From: Mucilaginibacter sp. cycad4
GTDB taxonomy: Bacteria; Bacteroidota; Bacteroidia; Sphingobacteriales; Sphingobacteriaceae
Assembly: GCF_034263275.1 (NCBI RefSeq)
Contig: NZ_CP139559.1
Coordinates: forward strand, 3,286,001 to 3,350,000
Direction: 5' to 3'
Length of the DNA stretch: 64,000 nt
In this document: positions 8,679-16,659 of the stretch, one piece after another
Layout: each line of letters begins with the position of its first letter
Position numbering within the stretch: the stretch's first letter is position 1
Made by a program: the position numbers and the translations under genes
The notes under the pieces: generated by a model
What the model was told of the DNA's origin: nothing
What the model saw: only the letters and a program-made list of their open reading frames with translations
Database searches by the model: none

Positions 8679-9728
8679 ATGAAATTATCTCAATTTAAAT
8701 TCAACTTACCTGAATCCCTTATCGCCCATACACCCTCTGCCACCCGCGATGAATCACGTTTAATGGTTTTACACAAAGATTCGGGCAAAATTGAGCATAA
8801 AATATTTAAAGACGTGCTGGATTATTTTGATGATAAGGATGTAATGATCCTTAATAATACTAAAGTTTTCCCTGCCCGTTTATATGGCAACAAAGAAAAA
8901 ACCGGTGCCACCATCGAAGTATTTTTGCTGCGCGAACTGAATAAAGAGCTGCGTTTATGGGATGTACTGGTTGATCCGGCCCGTAAAATACGCGTAGGCA
9001 ATAAATTATATTTTGGCGATGACGACTTGCTGATTGCCGAAGTTGTTGACAACACCACTTCACGCGGCCGTACCATTCGCTTTTTGTTTGACGGAACTGA
9101 CGAAGAATTCCGTCGTAACGTTGAAATTTTAGGCGAAACACCACTGCCTAAATACATTAAACGCAAAGCTACCGCCGAAGATAAAGAGCGCTATCAAACC
9201 ATTTTCGCTAAACATGAAGGTGCTGTTGCAGCTCCTACAGCCGGTTTACACTTCAGCCGTGAGCTCATGAAACGCCTTGAATTAAAAGGTGTTGATTTTG
9301 CCGAAGTTACCCTGCACGTTGGCTTAGGCACATTCCGCCCGGTTGAGGTTGAAGATTTAACCAAACACAAAATGGATTCGGAACAATTCATCATTGAACA
9401 AAAACAAGCTGATATTGTAAACCGGGGCATTGAACGCAAAGCACGGATCTGTGCAGTGGGCACAACTTCAATGCGTGCTATTGAATCGGCTGTATCGGCA
9501 AACAAAACTCTGAAAGCTGCTAACGACTGGACCAGCAAATTCATCTTCCCGCCGTATGATTTCAGCATTGCCAATACCATGATCACCAACTTCCATACCC
9601 CCGAGTCAACACTATTGATGATGATCTCGGCATTTGGCGGTTACGAACACGTAATGAATGCATATGAAATTGCAGTAAAAGAAAAATACCGCTTTTACAG
9701 CTACGGCGATGCTATGCTGATCATCTAA
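8679..9728 (+). CDS. queA: tRNA preQ1(34) S-adenosylmethionine ribosyltransferase-isomerase
   Basis: QueA transfers and rearranges the ribosyl part of SAM onto preQ1 at tRNA position 34, making epoxyqueuosine, the penultimate step of queuosine synthesis. The 349-residue length and unbroken family blocks support this: the start [19 protein letters not shown], then [62 protein letters not shown] and the end [19 protein letters not shown]. It is a single-gene unit with a good upstream promoter box and a terminator downstream. The other queuosine genes are not in the window. Confidence 0.97.
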   Translation: MKLSQFKFNLPESLIAHTPSATRDESRLMVLHKDSGKIEHKIFKDVLDYFDDKDVMILNNTKVFPARLYGNKEKTGATIEVFLLRELNKELRLWDVLVDPARKIRVGNKLYFGDDDLLIAEVVDNTTSRGRTIRFLFDGTDEEFRRNVEILGETPLPKYIKRKATAEDKERYQTIFAKHEGAVAAPTAGLHFSRELMKRLELKGVDFAEVTLHVGLGTFRPVEVEDLTKHKMDSEQFIIEQKQADIVNRGIERKARICAVGTTSMRAIESAVSANKTLKAANDWTSKFIFPPYDFSIANTMITNFHTPESTLLMMISAFGGYEHVMNAYEIAVKEKYRFYSYGDAMLII

Positions 9729-9754
9729 TCTTCTTAGATGTGAGATTTGAGATT

Positions 9755-9791
9755 TGAGATATGAGACTGTGTTTCATATCTCATTTTTTTT
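9755..9791 (+). terminator. Terminator after queA
   Basis: GAGATATGAGAC at 9756-9767 pairs with GTTTCATATCTC at 9771-9782 with one mismatch, followed by ATTTTTTTTG. It sits about 30 bp past the queA stop. Confidence 0.7.
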
Positions 9792-9874
9792 GTGGTAGTT
9801 TTATGCAAAAAAAAGCCTTGTCATTGTAAGTGTTAATATCCGTCAGGCTTTGAAGGCGAAACGACGCCCCACGC

Positions 9875-9973
9875 CGTCATGCTGAACTTGTTGCAGCACC
9901 CCAAAAGAAAGGTAGGCGATTTGCTTAGCATGTGGCTTAGCGAGTGAGGTGTTGAAACAAGTTCAACATGACG
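9875..9973. repeat. REP-like element with inverted ends (CGTCATGCTGAACTTGTT)
   Basis: The left end CGTCATGCTGAACTTGTT (9875-9892) is almost the reverse complement of the right end AACAAGTTCAACATGACG (9956-9973). The interior holds a second imperfect pairing (GCAGCACC / GGTGTTG). No coding content is seen. It is a ~99-bp foldable repeat of the kind scattered through Sphingobacteriaceae genomes. Confidence 0.7.
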
Positions 9974-10038
9974 ATAATTTTCAATTATGTCATGGGTAGG
10001 AGCCAAAAGAGAAAACCCTAAAAAAACTGTAATGGTGT

Positions 10039-10179
10039 GTAAAATATATTTTAACAATGTTGTGCAAGGGGCCGCGTTAGGGATTGCAGTGGAAAGCCCA
10101 CAGCGCGTGTAGGGATTGCGGGCAGGAAAGGCGAGGACTTGGAACGAAAAGCCCGGCCCGTTAGCTAACGGGAACGCCC
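10039..10179 (+). repeat. ~140-bp dispersed, possibly structured repeat, copy 1
   Basis: This segment matches the reverse complement of 53766-53903 over its whole length. Both start GTAAAATA(T/C)ATTTTA and contain GGGGCCGC, TTGCAGTG(G/A)AAAGCCC, GCGAGGACTTG and GAAAGCCCGGCC-type wording. Both end in the perfect palindrome CCCGTTAGCTAACGGG (10157-10172) plus AACGCC. The middle is variable. The motif G(G/A)AAAGCCC occurs twice per copy, which suggests an internal duplication. No open reading frame is shared by the two copies. It is much richer in GC than the surrounding sequence. Confidence 0.75.
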
Positions 10180-10266
10180 ATATTCATAAACTAATCGGAA
10201 ATACATTTAATAATTAACAACTTACAATCATATCATCGAGTCTCCCTCAGGGTCTCTGTATAGTAT

Positions 10267-10295
10267 GCGATTGCCGCGCTATCGCTCGCAATGAC
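10267..10295. repeat. Half of a GATTGC...GCAATGAC REP element
   Basis: GCGATTGCCGCGCTATCGCTCGCAATGAC is a degenerate half of the REP seen complete at 57737-57818. It covers the most upstream possible ispD start at 10291, which argues against that start. Confidence 0.5.
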
Positions 10296-10332
10296 ATGGT
10301 TAATTAAGTCTTTATTTTTAGTAAAAAAACAA

Positions 10333-11046
10333 ATGCCCTCTAATCTCCAATCTCTAACCACTAATCTCCCCCACTACGTTATCATAGTAGCCGGAGGCTC
10401 GGGCAGCCGGATGCAATCGAGCTTGCCCAAACAGTTTTTGCTGCTTAACGGTAAGCCTGTATTGATGCATACTATCGAGGCCTTTGATCAATCAGCGGCG
10501 AAACCAGCCATTATACTGGTTTTACCTGCTGCTTATCATACTTACTGGCAGCAATTGATTCAAGAATATTCCTTTACCATCCCACACCGGTTGGTTACCG
10601 GCGGAGAAACCCGTTTTCATTCGGTTAAAAACGGGCTCGACCTGATTACCGATCAGGAAGCCCTGGTTGCCGTACAGGATGCCGTACGCCCGCTTACATC
10701 ACCCTATATTATAGACGAGGCCTACCAATGCGCTGCAGAGCACGGAACCGCCGTAGTGGCCGTTAAAAGCCGCGATTCGATACGTCAGGTAAAAAAAGGC
10801 CGGTCGGTAAGCCTGGTCAGGGATGAAATTTACCTGGTGCAAACTCCGCAAACCTTCAAAGTTTCGCTCTTAAAAAAAGCCTATGAGCAGCCGTTTGATA
10901 CCAGGTTTACAGATGATGCCAGCGTTGTTGAGCAGTATGGGGCTGAAATAAAACTTACTGAAGGCGATCACAGCAACATCAAGATCACCTTCCCCGAAGA
11001 TATTGCCATTGCCGAACTGCTTTTAAGCAAAAAGCCACAGCTATAA
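10333..11046 (+). CDS. ispD: 2-C-methyl-D-erythritol 4-phosphate cytidylyltransferase
   Basis: IspD makes CDP-methylerythritol from MEP and CTP in the non-mevalonate isoprenoid pathway. The nucleotide-binding loop VIIVAGGSGSRMQSSLPKQF lies at residues about 17-36, and the later blocks VQDAVRPL, AVKSRDSIRQV, QTPQTF and FTDDASVVE are all present. The start at 10333 (237 residues) is chosen because the only earlier in-frame ATG (10291) lies inside a REP repeat. Even so the first ~14 residues (PSNLQSLTTNLPH) have no family counterpart and may come from a low-complexity CTAATCTCC repeat. It is a single-gene unit, and its terminator stem overlaps the last codons. Confidence 0.95.
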   Translation: MPSNLQSLTTNLPHYVIIVAGGSGSRMQSSLPKQFLLLNGKPVLMHTIEAFDQSAAKPAIILVLPAAYHTYWQQLIQEYSFTIPHRLVTGGETRFHSVKNGLDLITDQEALVAVQDAVRPLTSPYIIDEAYQCAAEHGTAVVAVKSRDSIRQVKKGRSVSLVRDEIYLVQTPQTFKVSLLKKAYEQPFDTRFTDDASVVEQYGAEIKLTEGDHSNIKITFPEDIAIAELLLSKKPQL

Positions 11047-11063
11047 AGTCTGTGGCTTTTTTG
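11029..11063 (+). terminator. Terminator overlapping the end of ispD
   Basis: AAAAAGCCACAG pairs with CTGTGGCTTTTTT around the loop CTATAAAGT. The left arm lies inside the last ispD codons. Confidence 0.85.
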
Positions 11064-11087
11064 ATTTGCAATACAAGGTTAAATTTG

Positions 11088-11237
11088 TTATGCCCGCCTG
11101 ATTACACCTAAAAGTACAGCTATGATAGCTATTACTAATAATATGTGGATCAAACCACCTCCAAATGGGTGTATAAATGCCCCAAACAGCCATCCTATAA
11201 CCAGGATAACAGCGATAATGTACAATAAGCCTCTCAT
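11088..11237 (-). CDS. Small hydrophobic membrane protein, Lmo0937 family
   Basis: This 49-residue reading frame begins MRGLLYIIAVILVIGWLFGA and ends VIAIIAVLLGVIRRA. Two membrane helices (about 3-22 and 28-45) are joined by a short loop, FIHPFGGGLIH. The composition and the F-x-x-x-x-G-G-x-I-H-x-L-L pattern match the Lmo0937-type small membrane proteins, which are widespread, often stress-linked and of unknown biochemical role. The ATG at 11237 has no strong ribosome-binding site, as is normal here. It lies between the ispD terminator and the DUF2795 gene's terminator. Confidence 0.8.
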   Translation of the reverse strand: MRGLLYIIAVILVIGWLFGAFIHPFGGGLIHILLVIAIIAVLLGVIRRA

Positions 11238-11303
11238 TTTGTTATGTTTTTAGTTAAGTAAATGTGTAATTACCTATACCAAAACCATTCCAAAATTAGC
11301 GGT

Positions 11304-11334
11304 TAATAAAAAAAACCCTTATTGCTAAGGGTTT
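11304..11334 (-). terminator. Terminator after the DUF2795 gene
   Basis: On the minus strand AAACCCTTA and TAAGGGTTT form a 9-bp stem with a 4-nt loop, followed by a T-run (the A-run at 11304-11312 on the plus strand). It lies 12 bp past the stop codon. Confidence 0.85.
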
Positions 11335-11345
11335 CATTATCGTGT

Positions 11346-11567
11346 TTAATACTCGTCTTCATTAAAGAAGAAGTCGTCTTTAGTCGGATAATCCGGCCAG
11401 ATCTCTTCTATGTTTTCGTACGGTTCGCCATCGTCTTCAAGTGCCTGAAGGTTTTCGATAACCTCAACAGGAGCGCCTGAACGGATAGCATAATCAATTA
11501 ATTCGTCTTTAGTTGCGGGCCATGGTGCATCTTCCAGGTGCGATGCCAGTTCAAGTGTCCAATACAT
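11346..11567 (-). CDS. DUF2795 domain-containing small acidic protein
   Basis: This 73-residue cytosolic protein begins MYWTLELASHLEDAPWPATKDELIDYAIRSG and ends in a very acidic tail (PTKDDFFFNEDEY). The W-P-A-T-K-D-E-L-I-D-Y-A segment and the following G-A-P-x-x-V-x-E-N-L-Q motif are the core of DUF2795. The family is common in Bacteroidota as a stand-alone short protein; its function is unknown. It is transcribed alone and has its own terminator. Confidence 0.8.
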   Translation of the reverse strand: MYWTLELASHLEDAPWPATKDELIDYAIRSGAPVEVIENLQALEDDGEPYENIEEIWPDYPTKDDFFFNEDEY

Positions 11568-11660
11568 CGTTTTTATTTATATTATAATTATCAGTAAAAT
11601 TTACTTTTTCGCAAAAGTATAACATTTTCAAATTGAATATCAATATTTTTTTTCAATTTT

Positions 11661-12209
11661 TTAAACCCGTGGTACCCACTGATTTTCAGCTATTTTATTA
11701 TCATTAGCAATTTTGCGGGCCAAAGTGAACAGGTAATCACTCAATCTGTTCAGATAAATATTCACTTTTTCGTCAACTGTACTCTCTTCCGCAAGCTGAA
11801 CGCTTATCCTTTCGGCACGCCGGCAAACACATCTTGCAATATGGCAAAATGAAATCACATTACTGCCGCCCGGCAAAATAAAATATTTAAGCGCCGGCAG
11901 GCTTTCATTCATGGTATCCATTTCCGTTTCCAGCATTTCCACGTCACTCATGTGCAGGTCAGGAATAATCATCCGTGACCGCTCCGGGTCGGCTGCCAGT
12001 GAGGAGCCGATTGTAAACAACCTGTCCTGTATCTCCTTCAATACCTCCTTATCATGTGCATCAATATCCTGATCACCAATAAGCCCGATGTACGAGTTAA
12101 GTTCATCAACCGTACCATAGCTTTCAATGCGGATATGGTGCTTGGGCACGCGCGTACCACCAATTAATGAGGTAAACCCTTTATCTCCCGTTTTAGTATA
12201 TATTTTCAT
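11661..12209 (-). CDS. Cob(I)yrinic acid a,c-diamide adenosyltransferase, PduO type
   Basis: This enzyme would move the adenosyl group of ATP to cob(I)alamin to make adenosylcobalamin. The 182 residues contain the PduO signature: KIYTKTGDKGFTSLIGGTRVPK (ATP-binding N-terminus), SYGTVDELNSYIG, FILPGGSNVISFCHIARCVCRRAER and LNRLSDYLFTLAR. The length is standard. No other cobalamin genes are near, so it probably serves salvage of imported corrinoids for B12-dependent enzymes elsewhere (inference). Confidence 0.93.
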   Translation of the reverse strand: MKIYTKTGDKGFTSLIGGTRVPKHHIRIESYGTVDELNSYIGLIGDQDIDAHDKEVLKEIQDRLFTIGSSLAADPERSRMIIPDLHMSDVEMLETEMDTMNESLPALKYFILPGGSNVISFCHIARCVCRRAERISVQLAEESTVDEKVNIYLNRLSDYLFTLARKIANDNKIAENQWVPRV

Positions 12210-12448
12210 ACTTAATTAACAATAAACTCCTACAATCTGGTTACAAAAAAAAAATGATACCGATTATCAGGCAATAAAACCAGGCCTGTCAAATCTTTTT
12301 TCCATGATTGGTGTTATTTCAAATCTATCATCTTAAATTTTGTATTTCATCACACTTTAGCATATTTTTTGCCAATGAAGTGTAATTTTTAAAATGATAG
12401 CTTAAACTTGCATCCGTAATATCATCAAACATACTTAGCGTTAAACTC

Positions 12449-13456
12449 ATGAAACCGATCATATTATCATCCAAGCTGCTCTCCTTATCGCTTATCATCC
12501 TGCTTTCAACCGCCTTTAGCTGCGGTGGCAACAGCAATACCAAAGCGCCTGCTCAAAAAAAAGCTGCCCCACCCAGGGTAAGCATGGCCGGCTTGCTAAG
12601 CGAAAAACAATTTAATGATCTTTTTCCGCAACGTGATAAATTTTATACTTATGCAGCCTTTATTAAAGCAGCTGATGAGCTTGGCATGGTCAGTGTAAAA
12701 GTAACCCGCCGGGCAACATCCGTTTACCAGCTGGTACGCACCGATAAAAAAACAGGCAAAAAGGCCGTTGTACGCCAGGATGTTGATTGGAACGAAGAAT
12801 GGGCCAAAGCCAAACCAGATAGCACCTACACCATTGATTATGGCAATTTCTGCACCGAATACAGCACTGATGTAAATAAAAAAGAACTCGCCGCCTTTTT
12901 TGCACACATCGCCCACGAAACCCGTCATGGCGTAAATGCTACCTATACCGATGGCCTCATGCTGATCCACGAAAGTAATACCAGCTTGCCTTATGTTGCC
13001 GAAAATGATGAATACCCACCCGTTGCCGGTAAAAAATACTATGGCCGCGGACCAATGCAGCTGAGCTATAACGGCAATTACGGTTATGCTTCGGATTGTA
13101 TTTTAGGTGATGATAAAATATTGCTCCAAAACCCCGAGATGGTAGAGACCGACCCGGTAATGGCCTTTAAAACCGCCATCTATTTTTGGATGACGCCCCA
13201 AACCCATAAACCATCGGCACATGATGTAATGACTGGCAAATGGCAACCCAATGCAGAAGATAAAGCCGAAGGCCGCACGCCCGGCTTTGGTATGACCATT
13301 AATATTGTGAACGGCGAAGTTGAATGTAACAAGGGCGAAAATATGTATAACATGAACGACAGAATTGGCTTTTACCAGTTTTTTCTGAAAAAACTGGGGG
13401 TTAACGATGCCAATTGTGTTTGTTCATGCGGTAAAATGAAGCCTTACCATTATTAA
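12449..13456 (+). CDS. GH19 chitinase-like secreted lipoprotein
   Basis: This 335-residue protein has a signal peptide ending in a lipobox-like stretch (STAFSC, Cys about 25), so it is probably a lipoprotein. The mature part fits the glycoside hydrolase family 19 fold. FFAHIAHETRHG holds the presumed catalytic acid (E), and KYYGRGPMQLSYNGNYG is the GH19 substrate-cleft signature. INIVNGEVECN and the Cys-rich end (NDANCVCSCGK) resemble plant-type class I/II chitinases. A likely role is cleavage of chitin or a chitin-like GlcNAc polymer at the cell surface. An insertion around residues 60-115 (QLVRTDKKTGKKAVVRQDV) is not obvious in other members. It is a single gene with no carbohydrate-uptake partner nearby. 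Confidence 0.85.
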   Translation: MKPIILSSKLLSLSLIILLSTAFSCGGNSNTKAPAQKKAAPPRVSMAGLLSEKQFNDLFPQRDKFYTYAAFIKAADELGMVSVKVTRRATSVYQLVRTDKKTGKKAVVRQDVDWNEEWAKAKPDSTYTIDYGNFCTEYSTDVNKKELAAFFAHIAHETRHGVNATYTDGLMLIHESNTSLPYVAENDEYPPVAGKKYYGRGPMQLSYNGNYGYASDCILGDDKILLQNPEMVETDPVMAFKTAIYFWMTPQTHKPSAHDVMTGKWQPNAEDKAEGRTPGFGMTINIVNGEVECNKGENMYNMNDRIGFYQFFLKKLGVNDANCVCSCGKMKPYHY

Positions 13457-13539
13457 AGGCAGGTAAATCACGTTTAAAACATCGCAGAAGAATTAAAAGC
13501 AGATAAGCAAAAAATTTACACACTAATTTTTCCGAATTA

Positions 13540-13640
13540 TTCAAATTACACGAATGTTTAATAAAGAAAAAATTTTAATTCGTGTAATTCGATTAATTGT
13601 GGCATACCGGCAAGGTAATTCGTGTAAAAATTTCTCTCCG
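13540..13640. repeat. Degenerate AATTCGTGTAATT repeats
   Basis: Three copies of the word AATTCGTGTAA occur in about 90 bp, the first inverted (AATTACACGAAT, 13544-13555) and two direct. This makes an AT-rich foldable intergenic stretch. No coding content is seen. Confidence 0.5.
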
Positions 13641-13701
13641 CGATTTCTTCGAATAACCACAATTATTTAAAAGCAATTTCCCTGTTATTTAAATTGGGGG
13701 G

Positions 13702-14174
13702 TAGTGTCTCAGTTTGAGTGGCATTCTTTTCTCAATGCTTATTTATATACTTTTATTATCTCTAAATTTAATTAAAAGATCAATGAATGCTGTTATATGG
13801 GTCTTTCAGGTTGCTTTAGCAGCCTTTTTTATTATGCCGGGTGTTGGTAAAATTAGTGGCAGCAGAGCAAGCCATATTGCTGACGGACATATTAAACCAG
13901 ATGGAAATTTGCTTCCTATCCGCATACTTGGTGTATTAGAGTTGCTGGATGTGCGGGCATGATTGTTCCCTGGCTAACAGGGGTCGCACCAATACTTACA
14001 CCTATTACAGCAGTCTGTTTTTGTCTTATAATGGTAGCCGGCATGATTAACCATACGATAAAGAGGGAATATAAAATGTTGCCTATGCTAACCGCCGTTC
14101 TGATAGTGGCTTCGTTAGTGGCGTATTATAGGTTTGCTTCTATAAACAGATAGAAATTTCAAACTGAGACACTA
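13702..14174. mobile_element. 473-bp transposase-less cassette with 16-bp perfect inverted ends
   Basis: TAGTGTCTCAGTTTGA at 13702-13717 is repeated as an exact reverse complement at 14159-14174. Between the ends lies only a DoxX-like gene with a frameshift. No transposase or recombinase is encoded and no clear target-site duplication is visible. It looks like a non-autonomous element (MITE-like) with a passenger gene. The parent transposase family is not known. Confidence 0.65.
13783..14153 (+). pseudogene. DoxX-like membrane protein, broken by a one-base deletion
   Basis: The first part reads MNAVIWVFQVALAAFFIMPG, then GKISGSRASH and LPIRILGVLELL, then runs out of frame to a TGA at 13960-13962. 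Adding one G near 13944-13946 restores LLGCAGMIVPWLTGVAPILT and the rest to 14153 (MIVPWLTGVAP...TIKREY...YYRFASINR). The joined product of about 123 residues has four membrane helices and the DoxX/DoxX-like pattern (P-G-x-x-K, L-E-x-x-G-x-x-G-L/M-I-x-P). The break is in the sequence itself; a sequencing error cannot be excluded. It sits wholly inside the inverted-repeat cassette. Confidence 0.75.
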
Positions 14175-14243
14175 TCGATTTTTTAATTTCGAAGTAAAAA
14201 AGCTATTATTGTATTAGCATTTTACAACACTAAACTTTAACAT

Positions 14244-14867
14244 TTGGAATCCGCTATTGAAAACGCCGGCTTGTTCCCCCCGGCAACCGACCAGTTCGGT
14301 GATATCCTGGACAGCCTGAAAAACAGATTCAGGATTGAACAAACCGGGCATATTGATTTTCATTTAGAGCAGTTTAGTATTTTCAAAGACTATCTCGACA
14401 TTAGTGTAAAGGAATCATACGCTATAAAAAATAAAAATAATGACAGTTATATGCTGTTTACCGAATGCCAGTCAAAACATATCGGGCATCATCACGGCAA
14501 GGCTGTAACCTCCGCACCATATCAAACCTGGGCACTGGCTTATTTAAAGCATGATTTTGGCAGGGTACTTATCAGGCGCGAAACATTGGTTGACAAGATC
14601 ATTGAACTGATCCATCCGGTTGAGCTTGATTTTGCCGAAGACAAAGCTTTTAGTGATACTTTTTATATGCTGGTAAGCGACCGTCAAAAAGCAATTACCG
14701 GTGCCGACCGTAATTTCCGCAACGTGGTAATGGATATCAGGCTGGATGATTTTGTAATAGAGATTGTTGAGCATACCCTCATTATCGGTAATACCCACGC
14801 AATCTCCGTAGAAAAAGCTATGCACCTGGCAGAGTTTGTTTCGAGACTGTGCACCACCTGCGATTAA
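14244..14867 (+). CDS. Uncharacterised 207-residue protein
   Basis: I do not recognise this family. The frame begins at a TTG (no in-frame ATG before about residue 69) and encodes a soluble mixed alpha/beta protein with no signal peptide or membrane segment. Notable features are a His cluster (KHIGHHHGKAV, about 78-88), FTECQ just before it, and a conserved-looking core with RRETLVDKIIELIHPVELDF. Codon use looks like the neighbours, so I treat it as a real gene. It lies 70 bp after the DoxX cassette, which may have separated it from its original promoter. Confidence 0.6.
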   Translation: MESAIENAGLFPPATDQFGDILDSLKNRFRIEQTGHIDFHLEQFSIFKDYLDISVKESYAIKNKNNDSYMLFTECQSKHIGHHHGKAVTSAPYQTWALAYLKHDFGRVLIRRETLVDKIIELIHPVELDFAEDKAFSDTFYMLVSDRQKAITGADRNFRNVVMDIRLDDFVIEIVEHTLIIGNTHAISVEKAMHLAEFVSRLCTTCD

Positions 14868-14912
14868 GCTTAAATGTGAATAATAAGTTGTCAGCAGCAG
14901 ATAAAATATTTT

Positions 14913-14949
14913 TTTCTGTAGAGACGCATATGATGACTCTCTACAGAAA
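14913..14949. repeat. GTAGAGACGC-type hairpin between convergent genes
   Basis: TTTCTGTAGAGA (14913-14924) pairs with CTCTACAGAAA (14939-14949). The stem lies between convergent genes. The adjacent sequence lacks a strong T-run on either strand, so terminator function is uncertain. Confidence 0.5.
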
Positions 14950-14950
14950 C

Positions 14951-16600
14951 TCATTTTAATACTGCCGGTAAAATATAATCCTTCATCATTTTATCAACCT
15001 GCGGATGCGCATACGGCGTATTGTAAGCCTCGGCTGTTATAATAACCACCAGTGGCTGATCGGTAAAAACGAAAATCTTGTTGCCGCCATTCCCCGAGCA
15101 ATAATAGGTTTCGCAAGTTTTATTGTTTACGGTATAGGTTTTGTTCCAAAACAGGTAGCCGTAAAAGCCTTCGCCCACCACATCCTTCGGTAACGTAAGG
15201 TGTTGGGTAAATGATTCTTTAACCCAGCTTTGCGGAATTATCTGTTTACCATTCCATATACCGCCATTTTTATACAATTGCCCAAATTTGGCATAATCAA
15301 GCGAACGCATTTGCAGGCCGCCTGCGGTATTGGGTACATTTTGCGGGGTGTACTGCCAGCGATAATTACTGATGCCCAATGGCTTGAACAGTTTCTCGGC
15401 CGAATATTTATCAAGTCCGCCGGGTACGGATTTGTTCAGGATATCGCCCAATACCACCACGCCCGCCGTAAAATAATTCCATTGTTTACCTGCGCTTTTA
15501 TTGCTGTCTGTTTTAAGGTTGAGGGTAAATTTAACCCAATCATCTGTAGGGTACATATTTTCCTCGTTACCGGGCGAGTCGCTTTTATTATCATCCGCAT
15601 CAAAAACCGAGCTCATGGTAAGCAGGCTTTTTAGCGTTACATTCTCTTTTTGGGGAGAGTAGTTACTGAATTTTTTAAGGTCATAAAACTCCTTTAAGGT
15701 TTGATTAATGCTTTTGATATAGCCATCATGGACAGCTATCCCCATCATCGCCGAAGCAAATGTTTTACCCACCGAACGGGGATTGTGTAATGAATCGCGG
15801 GCGCTGCCGTTAAAATATTCCTCAATTAACAATTTACCATTTTTAATCACCACCACACTGGTGATCTGTTTAAACCTGTTGCCCGCAATAAGGGCATTCA
15901 TCTCCATGATCTTCTTTGTATCGAAGCCATCTTTTGATACTTGCCAGCCGCTGCCTGGCTTTATGGGCTGCAATTCGGCATCCTTTGGGTCAATTGCAGG
16001 TACGGTAAACCTGATCTCTCCCTGCGCTATCAACGCACCTACTTTCAAATCAGGGACAGCAATATAAGGTCGTACTTCAATTTTTAGCTGGTGCGTACCT
16101 GTTGTAAGCGCATCTTCCCCGCCATGGGCCATAAACCTTCCCCATAAAAAACGTCCCCATGAATCCTCACCCCTGTTACTGACGAACGGGACAAATATGG
16201 TGGTCTTTGTATTTTTTACGATGGGCAAATTAGCCCTTTTATGCAGGTTTTCCTGGTAAACCTGTTTGCCATCTACATAAAAAGTAAACTGAAAGTTGCC
16301 CTGGTTTAATTGTTCAACGCTTAATGAAGGCTGTAAGCTATGCTGATAATTGGTTAATGAATTGGCAAGCAAAAGCCGCATGTACAAATTGTTTACCGGC
16401 TTAGCCTCATATCTTGTTAACAGATCGCTTTGTTCCAGTTTTTCAAGCGGGATAGTATCTGCCTCAAAAACAACCTTACCTATATTGGCTTTTTGAATAG
16501 CGGAGGTTATAGGTTCAGGTTCGATGATATTGCCGGTTTGGGCAAATGTGTTACAGGTTGCAGCAATTATGATAGAGAGTATTGATAAATATCGTTTCAT
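14951..16600 (-). CDS. Secreted serine hydrolase, class C beta-lactamase/penicillin-binding family
   Basis: The protein is 549 residues with a cleavable signal peptide (MKRYLSILSIIIAATCNTFAQ). An N-terminal module of about 200 residues (beta-rich, no clear family) precedes a beta-lactamase-type domain (about 215-545). The S-x-x-K catalytic motif is seen in NPRSVGKTFASAMMGIA, followed by an acyl-enzyme fold with SLLTMSSVFDADDN, WNYFTAGVVVLGDIL (YxN-like) and a late CSGNGGNKIFV (KTG-like position). Members act as esterases or D-amino-acid peptidases more often than as true beta-lactamases. It is next to an AraC regulator on the same strand. Confidence 0.85.
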   Translation of the reverse strand: MKRYLSILSIIIAATCNTFAQTGNIIEPEPITSAIQKANIGKVVFEADTIPLEKLEQSDLLTRYEAKPVNNLYMRLLLANSLTNYQHSLQPSLSVEQLNQGNFQFTFYVDGKQVYQENLHKRANLPIVKNTKTTIFVPFVSNRGEDSWGRFLWGRFMAHGGEDALTTGTHQLKIEVRPYIAVPDLKVGALIAQGEIRFTVPAIDPKDAELQPIKPGSGWQVSKDGFDTKKIMEMNALIAGNRFKQITSVVVIKNGKLLIEEYFNGSARDSLHNPRSVGKTFASAMMGIAVHDGYIKSINQTLKEFYDLKKFSNYSPQKENVTLKSLLTMSSVFDADDNKSDSPGNEENMYPTDDWVKFTLNLKTDSNKSAGKQWNYFTAGVVVLGDILNKSVPGGLDKYSAEKLFKPLGISNYRWQYTPQNVPNTAGGLQMRSLDYAKFGQLYKNGGIWNGKQIIPQSWVKESFTQHLTLPKDVVGEGFYGYLFWNKTYTVNNKTCETYYCSGNGGNKIFVFTDQPLVVIITAEAYNTPYAHPQVDKMMKDYILPAVLK

Positions 16601-16659
16601 TTTTATTTGTTTAGATTTTACAAATCTGTCTCAATCAACACATTTAAAATAGAACAGGA

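Noticed and set aside
10291..10332. Upstream start of ispD
   Set aside because: It lies inside a REP-like repeat and adds residues not seen in the family.
12596..12970. Minus-strand frame inside the GH19 gene
   Set aside because: It is a shadow frame with no family match; the plus strand shows a complete signal peptide and GH19 motifs.
13540..13640. Possible CRISPR-like repeats (AATTCGTGTAA)
   Set aside because: Copies are short, of mixed orientation and unequally spaced; no cas genes are near.
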